From Filobacillus milosensis (lineage in GTDB: Bacteria > Bacillota > Bacilli > Bacillales > Alkalibacillaceae), in contig NZ_SOPW01000003.1 of NCBI RefSeq assembly GCF_004402015.1, positions 1 to 64,000 on the forward strand: a DNA stretch of 64,000 bases, in the 5' to 3' direction. The position numbers and the translations under genes were made by a program. Below are positions 37,053 through 45,728 of this stretch, in pieces; the first letter of the stretch is position 1; each line of letters starts with the position of its first letter. The notes beneath the pieces were generated by a model, which was given only the letters and a program-made list of their open reading frames with translations, was not told the DNA's origin and searched no databases.

Positions 37053-37240
37053 TTGTTGAATTTGTGATGAGCGAAGGTAGCGACTCCTGGTCGGCTAAGG
37101 TCGGTCACGTCCTGCGCCTGGTTACTCGGCGCAAACTAATGCAAAGATGTATTTCAAGTAGCATTTGTGGCCAACGTCGACACTTGACCGTCCAGGTCTT
37201 CGGAAAGCGTCCACCGAAAGCGAATCATAATATCAACAAC
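37053..37240. repeat. GC-rich Bacillaceae-type intergenic repeat
   Basis: About 190 bp, clearly richer in G+C than its surroundings. Its left part (GAGCGAAGGTAGCGACTCCTG) and right part (CGGAAAGCGTCCACCGAAAG) match, from memory, a repeat found many times in Bacillus and Halobacillus genomes. The ends are imperfect inverted repeats (TTGTTGA... and ...TATCAACAA). An open frame of 61 codons inside has no ribosome site and is not a gene. The function of the family is unknown to me. Confidence 0.7.
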
Positions 37241-37446
37241 GGACTTTAACAGAACCTTTCTTTTAGTTCGTTAGAGTTCAATCTTTATATAGTCAAACAT
37301 GAAGCGTTAGATTGCCTTACTTTACGAACTTTTCTTTAAATCCCTCACATATATAAAAGCTTTTTTCATTACACTAAAATCATGGTAAACTGTTGATGGA
37401 CATGATAGGATATAAAAGGATATTTTGAAATTAAAGGAGCACGAAC
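37241..37446 (+). other. nusB leader region
   Basis: 206 bp between the repeat and nusB. It should carry the nusB promoter; ATGGTAAACT and GGATATAAAAG are possible -10 areas, but no clean -35 is seen. AAAGGAGC precedes nusB. Confidence 0.5.
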
Positions 37447-37830
37447 ATGAAAGAGCGTAGACATGCTAGGGAAAAAGCATTTCAAGGGTTATACCAAATA
37501 GATATAAATAAAGATGTTACACTTGAAAACTTATATGAAGCAATTGATGAAGATGTTGATGAATATGCTAAAAAAATCATTAAGGGTGTAGTTGAACATA
37601 GAGTTGAAATAGACCAAGCTATCGATGATAAATTAGAGAAGTGGTCTTTTTCACGTATTGCTACTGTAGAAAAAACAGTATTAAGAATCGCAGTTTATGA
37701 ATTAATGTTTGAAGATGAAGTACCTAATAAAGTTGCCGTAAATGAAGCGGTTGAGCTGGCTAAAAGGTTTAACGAAGATCAGTCAGGTAAATTTATAAAT
37801 GGTGTTTTATCAAAGTTTATGAAGGAATAA
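37447..37830 (+). CDS. nusB: Transcription antitermination factor NusB
   Basis: 127 aa, all-helical RNA-binding protein. It has the N-terminal RRHAREKAFQGLYQ and the C-terminal 'NKVAVNEAVELAKRFNEDQSGKFINGVL' blocks. With NusE it binds boxA RNA for rRNA antitermination. It starts the nusB-folD-xseA-xseB-ispA run of closely spaced genes. Confidence 0.96.
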   Translation: MKERRHAREKAFQGLYQIDINKDVTLENLYEAIDEDVDEYAKKIIKGVVEHRVEIDQAIDDKLEKWSFSRIATVEKTVLRIAVYELMFEDEVPNKVAVNEAVELAKRFNEDQSGKFINGVLSKFMKE

Positions 37831-37843
37831 AGGTGGGGTATTG

Positions 37844-38692
37844 ATGTCTGCTTCCATTATGTATGGTGATATTTTGGCGCAAAAAATAAGAAGTAATCTA
37901 AAAATAGTAGTTAATGAATTAAAAGAAGAGAACATCATCCCTTCTCTTACAGTTGTTATAGTAGGAGATAACCCAGCATCAAAAACTTATGTAAAAATGA
38001 AGCAAAAAGCATGTGAAAAGATAGGGATTCGTTCACATGTTATTGAGTTAAATTCAGATATTTCGGAAGAAGATTTACTCAATCAAGTAATTAATTTAAA
38101 TGAAGATGACTCAGTTCATGGAATTTTAGTACAACTTCCTTTGCCTGATCACATTAATGAAAAACGAATATTAGAATACATAGAGCCTACTAAAGATGTG
38201 GATGGCTTTAACCCAATTAATATAGGTAGACTTTCGATCGGTCAAGATGCTTTAATCCCTTGCACGCCTTTAGGGATTATGGAATTATTAGATTTTTACG
38301 GAGTTTCTCTTAGAGGTAAACATGCTGTAGTTATTGGTCGAAGTAATATTGTTGGTAAACCGATTGGTCAACTCTTACTAAATAAGGATGCTACGGTTAC
38401 TTACTGCCACTCAAAGACTGAAGCATTGTCATCGATTACTAAGCAAGCTGATATACTAATAGTGGCTATTGGAAAAGCTCAATTTATTACAAAAGACCAC
38501 ATTAAGCCTGGAGCAGTAGTTATTGATGTAGGAAACACCTTTTTATCATCAGGTAAAGTTGTGGGCGATGTTGATTATAACGAAGTTAAAGATCATGTAA
38601 GTCAAATAACACCTGTTCCAAAGGGTGTCGGTCCTATGACGATCACAATGTTATTACATAATACAATTAAAGCAGCAAAAAACTTCAAATAA
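37844..38692 (+). CDS. folD: Bifunctional methylene-THF dehydrogenase / methenyl-THF cyclohydrolase
   Basis: 282 aa from ATG 37844 (GGTGGGG upstream). The catalytic Lys region (SKTYVKMKQKAC), 'GILVQLPLPDHI', the PTKDVDGFNP block and the Rossmann 'VVIGRSNIVGKP' are present. It interconverts 5,10-methylene-THF and 10-formyl-THF with NADP. It links to glycine cleavage and YqgN in this window. Confidence 0.96.
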   Translation: MSASIMYGDILAQKIRSNLKIVVNELKEENIIPSLTVVIVGDNPASKTYVKMKQKACEKIGIRSHVIELNSDISEEDLLNQVINLNEDDSVHGILVQLPLPDHINEKRILEYIEPTKDVDGFNPINIGRLSIGQDALIPCTPLGIMELLDFYGVSLRGKHAVVIGRSNIVGKPIGQLLLNKDATVTYCHSKTEALSSITKQADILIVAIGKAQFITKDHIKPGAVVIDVGNTFLSSGKVVGDVDYNEVKDHVSQITPVPKGVGPMTITMLLHNTIKAAKNFK

Positions 38693-38708
38693 CAAGGGAG
38701 TTTTTGTT

Positions 38709-40052
38709 ATGGAGAAAAGGTATTTAACAGTAACAGCTCTAACCAGATATATAAAACGAAAATTTGATACGGACTCAAATTTAAAAAATGTATGGCTGCA
38801 AGCTGAAATTTCTAATTTTAATCATCATTCACGAGGTCATATGTATTTTACTTTAAAAGATCAAAATGCTCGAATGTCTGCAGTCATGTTTGCAACACAA
38901 AACCGACGTTTGAAATTTAAACCTGAAAATGGAATGAAAGTTTTAATTAAAGGTGATTTGTCAGTCTATGAGCCACAAGGTCAATATCAAATTTACGTTC
39001 AAGAAATGCAGCCAGATGGGGTTGGTGCTTTATTCTTAGCCTATGAAGAGCTTAAGAAAAAGTTGGAAATCGAAGGGCTATTTCAAAAGGATAAGAAAAA
39101 GGTCATTCCAAAGTTTCCGAATCGCATTGCGATTATAACGTCACCTACTGGTGCAGCAGTAAGAGATATAATTACTACATTAAAAAGACGTTATCCGTCA
39201 GTTAGGCGAACCATTATTCCCGTCTCGGTTCAAGGACCACAAGCTGCCCCTTCCATTGTTAAAGCTATTGAGTTTGCAAATAATGTTAACGAATTTGATA
39301 CAATTATTGTCGGACGTGGCGGTGGTTCAATTGAAGAATTATGGGCGTTTAATAAAGAAATTGTTGCGAGAGCAATTAACGACTCCCGAATTCCAGTTAT
39401 TTCAGCGGTCGGTCATGAAACGGATTTTACTATTAGTGACTTTGTAGCAGATTTACGAGCTCCAACCCCGACAGCTGCCGCTGAATTAGCTGTACCTTCG
39501 TTATTTGACATCAAACAGAATTTATTTAATTTATCTCAACGATTAAATCAAAATGTTCAACATCAATTAACTACAAACCGTGAGCGGCTTCGATCACTTA
39601 AGCAGGCATATGCATTTAAATACCCAATTCATCTGACTCGCCAACGGGAACAAGATCTAGACCGTTTGGTAGTGAATCTCAATAAATCTATCCAACGATT
39701 TGTTACAGACAAGCAACAATATAAAAGTAATATGATTCAACGCCTTGTAATGAGTAACCCGCGAAAATTAATTCGCGAACAACAGAAAGACCTAAGCTAC
39801 CTAACTTCACGTTTAAATAATTCGATTAAAGCAAATAAGGAACAACGTGAGAATTTATTTCAAACTTATATTGAGAAATTGTCAATATTAAACCCTCTTG
39901 AAACAATGAAACGAGGTTATTCAATTACTTATAAAGACAGAAATATTGTAAAGTCGACTAAGGAAATTCAACCTGGAGATATGCTTAAAGTTTCACTTCA
40001 AGACGGGGAATTAGATTGCCAAGTTTGGGGAATTGATGAAAGGGAGGAATAG
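38709..40052 (+). CDS. xseA: Exodeoxyribonuclease VII large subunit
   Basis: 447 aa. An N-terminal OB-fold (1-100), the catalytic domain with 'ITSPTGAAVRDI' and 'GRGGGSIEELWAFN' and 'GHETDFTISDFVAD', then a long coiled-coil region that binds XseB copies. It degrades single-stranded DNA to oligonucleotides. Two bp upstream of xseB. Confidence 0.96.
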   Translation: MEKRYLTVTALTRYIKRKFDTDSNLKNVWLQAEISNFNHHSRGHMYFTLKDQNARMSAVMFATQNRRLKFKPENGMKVLIKGDLSVYEPQGQYQIYVQEMQPDGVGALFLAYEELKKKLEIEGLFQKDKKKVIPKFPNRIAIITSPTGAAVRDIITTLKRRYPSVRRTIIPVSVQGPQAAPSIVKAIEFANNVNEFDTIIVGRGGGSIEELWAFNKEIVARAINDSRIPVISAVGHETDFTISDFVADLRAPTPTAAAELAVPSLFDIKQNLFNLSQRLNQNVQHQLTTNRERLRSLKQAYAFKYPIHLTRQREQDLDRLVVNLNKSIQRFVTDKQQYKSNMIQRLVMSNPRKLIREQQKDLSYLTSRLNNSIKANKEQRENLFQTYIEKLSILNPLETMKRGYSITYKDRNIVKSTKEIQPGDMLKVSLQDGELDCQVWGIDEREE

Positions 40053-40054
40053 TC

Positions 40055-40288
40055 ATGACAAATCAAGAGGAATTAACTTTTGAACAGGCCATGCAGAAGT
40101 TAGAGGGGATTGTTAATAAACTAGAAGAGGGCGATGTACCTTTAGAAAAAGCAATTGAATATTACAAAGAGGGTATGAAGCTATCTAAGTTTTGTAATGA
40201 TAAACTTCAAAGTGTAGAAGAAGAAATAACAGAAGTAATGGAAGAAAATGGTGATACTGAACCTTATAGCGTGGAGGAAGAAGAATAA
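40055..40288 (+). CDS. xseB: Exodeoxyribonuclease VII small subunit
   Basis: 77 aa, a two-helix protein: 'TFEQAMQKLEGIVNKLEEGDVPLEKAI'. It wraps along the XseA coiled coil. GGGAGG ribosome site inside the xseA end. Its stop is 1 bp before the ispA start. Confidence 0.95.
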   Translation: MTNQEELTFEQAMQKLEGIVNKLEEGDVPLEKAIEYYKEGMKLSKFCNDKLQSVEEEITEVMEENGDTEPYSVEEEE

Positions 40289-40289
40289 A

Positions 40290-41165
40290 GTGATCCATTC
40301 ATATATAGAACAAAAACAAAAACAAATTAATCAATCATTAGTAAGGGAGCTTGACCAATTAGAACTTCCTCTTGATTTAAAGGATGCATTATTGTACGCC
40401 ACGAAAGCAGGTGGGAAAAGGTTAAGGCCTGTCTTAATGATGGCTTCTTTTGAAGCTTTTAACCATAGCATTGAAAAAGTTCTTCATCCAGCATTAGCTT
40501 TAGAAATGATTCATACTTACTCTTTAATTCATGATGATTTACCTGCAATGGATGACGATGATTTCAGACGAGGAAAACATACTTTACATAAAAAATATGA
40601 TGAAGCCACTGCCATATTAATTGGCGATGGTTTATTAACTTACGCTTTTCAAGTCGTGTCTAATTCAGATCAATTAGATGCTGAGGAGAAGGTTTATGTC
40701 TTACAACAGTTAAGTCAAGCTAGTGGATTTGAAGGTATGATTGCTGGGCAGCACTTAGATCTTCAAGGTGAAAATCAATCCTTGGAAGAACAAGAGTTAA
40801 ATCGCGTGCATCAATTGAAGACAGGCGCTTTAATTCGTTCGGCAGTGAAAATAGGTGCTTATTTAGGTGGAGCAACACCACCTCAAATTGAATCAATGGA
40901 TCAATTCGCATCTTATTTAGGGCTAATTTTTCAAATTCAAGACGATATTTTAGATGTAAGTGGAGAAATGGATGTGATTGGGAAACCAGTCGGAAGCGAT
41001 GAAGAGAAAAACAAGAGTACTTATCCACAAATTATGGGCTTAGAACAAGCAATTAACATGAAAGAAAGTTATATGAATAAGGCTAAAGAAAAATATTCAG
41101 AAGCGAATATTAACCAGCCTATATTATTAGAATTGCTTGAGGTGTTCGGGAACCGTGATGCCTAG
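40290..41165 (+). CDS. ispA: Farnesyl diphosphate synthase / geranyltranstransferase
   Basis: 291 aa from GTG 40290, next to the xseB stop; the start further upstream would overlap xseB by 41 nt. Both Asp-rich motifs are present: DDLPAMDDDD (first, near residue 85) and QDDILD (second). It joins IPP to DMAPP/GPP to make farnesyl diphosphate. The OLE RNA follows directly, then oapA and dxs. Confidence 0.95.
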   Translation: MIHSYIEQKQKQINQSLVRELDQLELPLDLKDALLYATKAGGKRLRPVLMMASFEAFNHSIEKVLHPALALEMIHTYSLIHDDLPAMDDDDFRRGKHTLHKKYDEATAILIGDGLLTYAFQVVSNSDQLDAEEKVYVLQQLSQASGFEGMIAGQHLDLQGENQSLEEQELNRVHQLKTGALIRSAVKIGAYLGGATPPQIESMDQFASYLGLIFQIQDDILDVSGEMDVIGKPVGSDEEKNKSTYPQIMGLEQAINMKESYMNKAKEKYSEANINQPILLELLEVFGNRDA

Positions 41166-41176
41166 TTTGTAATTTA

Positions 41177-41205
41177 TTGTTTGAGATATAAAAATATGAT
41201 AAAAT
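41177..41205 (+). promoter_or_regulatory. Possible promoter of OLE RNA
   Basis: TTGTTT (41177-41182), a 17-bp spacer and TAAAAT (41200-41205). The expected start near 41212 lies just before the closing stem of the RNA. The RNA may also be made by readthrough from ispA. Confidence 0.5.
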
Positions 41206-41211
41206 AGTAGG

Positions 41212-41816
41212 TACAAGTGGGATGGTGCAGTATTCTAGTCGGTCCTCCACTTCTGAAGGCGGGCCTAAAAATCCGCCAAAGGGCATATCGATGAAGTTCC
41301 TGGTGTTGGCTTGAGGCGCCCAGCCTTGGGTCAATGCTGGGAGTTAAGGTTGTAGGGCGATCCACAAAGGCATGTGGGCGTTGACCCTACTTCCGCGGAG
41401 GCCCATTCTTGTGCCCCATTAATTGCGCTTAATGGGGTACGAAATGGGGTATGAACCTGCATAATAAGGGTTAACAGCCCTTATTTGCAGCGTAGCCTGC
41501 CTTGAGTGGTGTTTAGGGGATTACAATTAAAAACAAGGATACGGAAGGCCACCGTAGAATTGTTGTTGACATTGTATGAAATAAACACTGCAAAAGAGGC
41601 TAGGAAGTGGCCAAAGGCTGTCGAGGAAATCTCCTAGACTGTTCCTGGACACTTAAAAGGGATTGTAGTGCGGACTAAGTGGTAGTCCAGTCTAGCTGTG
41701 GAAACGTAGCTAAGGTCGATTTAAAGGGGAACCGCCGATGTGGCAACACACGGTATCGACCTGGGAAAACCTACTGGACCTAAGCCGCAATATTTACCTT
41801 TTAAGTGACCATCCCC
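41212..41816 (+). ncRNA. ole: OLE RNA (ornate large extremophilic RNA)
   Basis: About 600 nt of unusually G-rich, structured, non-coding sequence between ispA and oapA, the known location of OLE RNA in Bacillus halodurans and relatives. The ends pair: GGGATGGT (41219-41226) with ACCATCCC (41808-41815). An internal stem GGCGG/CCGCC lies near 41259-41278, and several further hairpins are visible, such as CCCCATTAA/TTAATGGGG. OLE is known to form a membrane ribonucleoprotein with OapA and to support growth under ethanol, cold and Mg2+ stress. Exact ends are inferred. The call rests on locus, size and partner gene rather than an alignment. Confidence 0.9.
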
Positions 41817-41868
41817 ATTTACATAACAATGTTTATTACACATATTTTGAGCAGTTACGAGGGAAATT

Positions 41869-42459
41869 ATGAACAAAAATATGATAAAAAGATCACTTCG
41901 ATTTAGTATAAGTATCGCCGTTATCACATTCGTGTTAGCGGCAATTTTTTCAATTGCGTCCAATATTGCTTTAGAAGGTACAATTTGGTCGCTTGGATTA
42001 ATCATAGTTTTTTTAATTGTTTTTATTGGTGTATTTTTTGATATGATGGGAATAGCAGCAGCTGCTGCAACAGAACCACCTTTTCATTCTATGGCTGCCG
42101 AAAAAATTGTAGGTGCTAAAGAATCAATAGTTATAGTCAGGAACGCAGATCGTTTTGCATCCTTCTGTAATGATGTTATTGGTGACATTGCCGGTATCGT
42201 CAGTGGTGTGGCAGCCACGATAGTTGTTTTTCAGTTGGTTAATGTGATTGACTTAGGACAATCGAGCCTCAATACCATATTGACGAGTATTGTAGCAGCA
42301 GTTACTGTAGGTGGAAAAGCTTTTGGTAAAACACTTGCTATGACAAAATCAACTGAAATCATACTATTAGCAGGTAAAACTGTATCTTTTATCGAAAATA
42401 AAATGCATATCCGTATTTTACCTTCTCTAAAGAAGAAAAATAAAAAGCAAGAAATATAG
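41869..42459 (+). CDS. oapA: OLE-associated membrane protein OapA
   Basis: 196 aa with about four membrane helices (near 11-33, 38-62, 108-128 and 133-155) and a basic C-terminal tail (SLKKKNKKQEI) that could contact RNA. An Asp in the second helix (FFDMMG) and a GDIAGIVSG block are notable. It lies 53 bp after the OLE RNA and before dxs, as in known OLE loci. OapA binds OLE RNA and holds it at the membrane; the molecular activity is not settled. ACGAGGG precedes the ATG. Confidence 0.9.
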   Translation: MNKNMIKRSLRFSISIAVITFVLAAIFSIASNIALEGTIWSLGLIIVFLIVFIGVFFDMMGIAAAAATEPPFHSMAAEKIVGAKESIVIVRNADRFASFCNDVIGDIAGIVSGVAATIVVFQLVNVIDLGQSSLNTILTSIVAAVTVGGKAFGKTLAMTKSTEIILLAGKTVSFIENKMHIRILPSLKKKNKKQEI

Positions 42460-42480
42460 TACAAAGGTGAGTGATCCACA

Positions 42481-44373
42481 ATGGATCTGAAACAAATTAA
42501 TCAACCTTCAGATATTAAACAATTATCAATCGAAGAATTAAAAACTTTAAGTGAAGACATACGTTCATTTCTTATTAATCAACTCTCGGCAACAGGTGGG
42601 CATCTTGGACCAAACTTAGGAGTTGTAGAATTAACATTAGCATTACATCATGCGTTTGATAGCCCAAAAGATAAATTTATTTGGGATGTGGGTCATCAAT
42701 CTTATGTTCATAAGATGTTGACCGGTAGAACTAAAGATTTTCCAACATTAAGACAATATAAAGGGTTATGTGGATTTCCTAAAATGAATGAAAGTGAACA
42801 TGACATTTGGGAAACAGGACACAGCTCCACTTCTTTATCAGCTGCTATGGGAATGGCTATTGCGCGCGATTTGAAAAATAAAGACTATTCTGTAGTTCCT
42901 ATAATCGGCGACGGAGCATTAACAGGTGGCATGGCATTGGAAGCCTTAAACCATATTGGTAGTGAAAAGAAAAATGTTATTGTAATTCTTAATGATAATG
43001 AAATGTCAATTGCACCAAACGTAGGTGCACTACACAATATTTTAGGTCGCTTAAGAAGTGGTCAAAAATATAATTGGGTTAAAGATGAAATGGAATGGTT
43101 AATGAAAAAGATTCCAGCGGTTGGTGGAAGAATTGCGACCGTAGCAGAACGTGTTAAAGACAGCATGAAATATATGGTAGTTCCAGGAATGTTCTTTGAA
43201 GAAATGGGATTCACGTATTATGGGCCAGTTGATGGACATGATTATGAAGATTTATTTAAATCGATTAATTACGCTAAAAAGACAGAAGGACCTATTTTAA
43301 TACACGTTATTACCAAAAAAGGAAAAGGCTACAAACCAGCTGAATCCGATACAATTGGTACATGGCACGGTGTAGGGCCTTATAAAATTGAATCAGGCGA
43401 AAGTATGAAAAAATCATCTTCTGGACCAGGTTGGAGCAAAGTGGTTAGTGATACATTGATGAAAGTTGCAGAAAATGATTCAGATGTTGTCGCGATAACT
43501 CCAGCGATGACTGTGGGTTCAAAGTTAGAAGATTTTAAGAAAAAGTTTCCAGATCGTCTGTTTGATGTAGGGATTGCTGAACAGCATGCTACAACTTTAG
43601 CAGGTGGAGTAGCCACTCAAGGTTTGAAACCATTCCTATCTATTTACTCTACATTTTTACAAAGAGGTTTTGACCAGGTTGTACATGATATTTGCAGACA
43701 AAATTTAAATGTGGCATTCGGCATTGATCGAGCTGGATTAGTTGGGGCAGATGGTGAAACGCATCAGGGTGTTTTCGATATTTCTTATTTAAGAGACTTA
43801 CCGAATATGACGATTATGATGCCTAAAGATGCAGATGAATGCCAAGATATGGTGTATACAGCACTTGAGTACAAAAAAGGACCAATTGCTGTTAGGTATC
43901 CTCGTGGAAATGCAAAAAATGCTCCTAAGAGTGACAAATTTAAAAAGGTTCCTATTGGAAAATGGGAAATAATTAAAGAGGGTTCTGATGCAGTTATCTT
44001 AACTTTCGGAACGATGATTGATTCTGCATTAGAAGCTTCTGAGAAATTAGAGCAGGAAGATATATCTGTTCGAGTCGTTAATGCTAAATTTATAAAACCT
44101 TTAGATAAGAAAATGTTGTTAAATATTGCTCAAACAAATTTACCAATTTTAACAGTGGAAGAACATGCTCTTAAAGGCGGATTTGGTAGTGCTGTATTAG
44201 AATTTTATGAAGAAGAGAACATGGTTTTTCCATATATTCAACGAATGGGTATTCCAGATCGATTTATTGAACATGGAAGTGTCAGTGAATTATTAGAAGA
44301 GATTGGTTTAACGACTGATGGCATTGTCAATAAACTTAAAGATATGGTACCAACAAAAGAAAAGAGAGCTTAA
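42481..44373 (+). CDS. dxs: 1-deoxy-D-xylulose-5-phosphate synthase
   Basis: 630 aa, TPP-dependent. It has [14 protein letters not shown], the TPP motif [15 protein letters not shown]...NDN, the catalytic 'DVGIAEQHA' and '[14 protein letters not shown]'. It makes DXP from pyruvate and glyceraldehyde 3-phosphate, first step of the MEP isoprenoid pathway. It sits 21 bp after oapA. Confidence 0.97.
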   Translation: MDLKQINQPSDIKQLSIEELKTLSEDIRSFLINQLSATGGHLGPNLGVVELTLALHHAFDSPKDKFIWDVGHQSYVHKMLTGRTKDFPTLRQYKGLCGFPKMNESEHDIWETGHSSTSLSAAMGMAIARDLKNKDYSVVPIIGDGALTGGMALEALNHIGSEKKNVIVILNDNEMSIAPNVGALHNILGRLRSGQKYNWVKDEMEWLMKKIPAVGGRIATVAERVKDSMKYMVVPGMFFEEMGFTYYGPVDGHDYEDLFKSINYAKKTEGPILIHVITKKGKGYKPAESDTIGTWHGVGPYKIESGESMKKSSSGPGWSKVVSDTLMKVAENDSDVVAITPAMTVGSKLEDFKKKFPDRLFDVGIAEQHATTLAGGVATQGLKPFLSIYSTFLQRGFDQVVHDICRQNLNVAFGIDRAGLVGADGETHQGVFDISYLRDLPNMTIMMPKDADECQDMVYTALEYKKGPIAVRYPRGNAKNAPKSDKFKKVPIGKWEIIKEGSDAVILTFGTMIDSALEASEKLEQEDISVRVVNAKFIKPLDKKMLLNIAQTNLPILTVEEHALKGGFGSAVLEFYEEENMVFPYIQRMGIPDRFIEHGSVSELLEEIGLTTDGIVNKLKDMVPTKEKRA

Positions 44374-44378
44374 ACACC

Positions 44379-45200
44379 ATGAGCAAAGTTAGATTAGATA
44401 CGCTTTTAGTAGAACAAGGACATTTTGATTCACGTGAAAAAGCTAAACGTTCAATCATGGCAGGGTTAGTTTTTCATAAGCATGAGCGTTTGGATAAGCC
44501 AGGCTTAAAAATTGATCCTTCAATTGAAGTTACTGTTAAAGGAAAAGCCATACCATATGTGAGTAGAGGCGGCTTAAAATTAGAAAAAGCCTTAAAAAAT
44601 TTTGATGTGAGTGTGAAAGATAAACTAATAATTGATATTGGTTCATCAACCGGTGGATTTACTGACTGTTCTTTACAAAAAGGTGCAAGCGAAGTTTATG
44701 CTGTTGATGTTGGTTATAACCAATTAGACTGGAAATTAAGAAACGATCACAGAGTTCATGTCATGGAAAGAACTAATTTCCGCTATGTTACACCTGAGGA
44801 TTTGAAGTTTGGTGTACCAGAATTTGCAGTTACTGATGTATCGTTTATCTCTCTAAAATTAATATTCCCTGTGCTAAAAAACCTTTTGAAACCTAAATCA
44901 GACGTTATAGCTTTAATTAAGCCTCAGTTTGAAGCGGGAAGAGAACAGGTTGGTAAAAAAGGTATTGTGAGAGACTCTAAAGTACATCTTCAAGTGGTTT
45001 CAAAAATTACACAATTTGTATTTAATGAAGGTTATGACATCATTAATTTAGACTATTCACCAATTACAGGTGGCGACGGGAATATTGAATTTTTACTCCA
45101 TGCCAAATGGCCTGAAGGTGAAGCAACTAACCATATTGATGAGGGTAAAATACAAGAAGTAATCGAACAAGCTCATAATGAATTTCAAAAAAAGAAGTAA
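44379..45200 (+). CDS. yqxC: TlyA-family RNA methyltransferase (YqxC)
   Basis: 273 aa. An N-terminal S4 RNA-binding domain (RLDTLLVEQGHFDSREKAKRS start) is followed by an FtsJ-like SAM methyltransferase fold with 'IIDIGSSTGGFTDC'. TlyA enzymes make 2'-O-methylcytidine in rRNA; they were once called hemolysins. Spacing of 5 bp after dxs indicates the same operon, and ahrC-recN follow as in B. subtilis. Confidence 0.93.
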   Translation: MSKVRLDTLLVEQGHFDSREKAKRSIMAGLVFHKHERLDKPGLKIDPSIEVTVKGKAIPYVSRGGLKLEKALKNFDVSVKDKLIIDIGSSTGGFTDCSLQKGASEVYAVDVGYNQLDWKLRNDHRVHVMERTNFRYVTPEDLKFGVPEFAVTDVSFISLKLIFPVLKNLLKPKSDVIALIKPQFEAGREQVGKKGIVRDSKVHLQVVSKITQFVFNEGYDIINLDYSPITGGDGNIEFLLHAKWPEGEATNHIDEGKIQEVIEQAHNEFQKKK

Positions 45201-45260
45201 GGGCTACATGAGTAGTCCTTATTGATTTGTTATAACACATTAAAGTTGGTGGTTGATAAC

Positions 45261-45713
45261 ATGAAAAAATCTCAGCGTATAATGAAAATCAGGGAACTAA
45301 TATCCAGTGAAAATATAGAAACTCAAGATGAGATGGTACGTCGTTTCCACGAGCTCGGCTATCCAGTGACCCAAGCGACTATTTCGCGGGATATTAAAGA
45401 ACTACAGTTAGTTAAAGTCCCTACACATGATGGGTCTTATCGATATAGTTTGCCACAGGACCAAAAATATGATCCAGTTCAAAAGCTGAGAAGAATGTTA
45501 GCGGACAGTTTTGTTTCAATTGATCGTGCGGATCATTTTATAGTTTTAAAAACCATTCCTGGGAACGCTCAAGCTGTTGGAGCGTTATTAGATCAATTAG
45601 ATTGGGACGGTATTATGGGCACACTTTGTGGTGATGATACCTGCTTAATTATATGTCGATCTCCAGTAAATAGCGAAGAAGTTTTTGAAAGCTTTAATGA
45701 AATGCTGAATTAA
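45261..45713 (+). CDS. ahrC: Arginine repressor AhrC/ArgR
   Basis: 150 aa from ATG 45261 (GGTGG upstream); an upstream extension has no ribosome site. The N-terminal winged HTH contains '[17 protein letters not shown]', and the C-terminal arginine-binding hexamer domain contains '[13 protein letters not shown]' and '[15 protein letters not shown]'. It represses arginine biosynthesis and activates catabolism when arginine is present. No clear ARG box lies directly upstream. Confidence 0.95.
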   Translation: MKKSQRIMKIRELISSENIETQDEMVRRFHELGYPVTQATISRDIKELQLVKVPTHDGSYRYSLPQDQKYDPVQKLRRMLADSFVSIDRADHFIVLKTIPGNAQAVGALLDQLDWDGIMGTLCGDDTCLIICRSPVNSEEVFESFNEMLN

Positions 45714-45728
45714 AACGAGGTGTTTAAT

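Noticed and set aside
37064-37249. 61-codon ORF inside the GC-rich repeat
   Set aside because: No ribosome site, no recognisable protein, and it lies within a dispersed repeat.
41119-42005. Several minus-strand ORFs over the OLE region
   Set aside because: They overlap structured RNA and oapA, have no start signals and no family resemblance.
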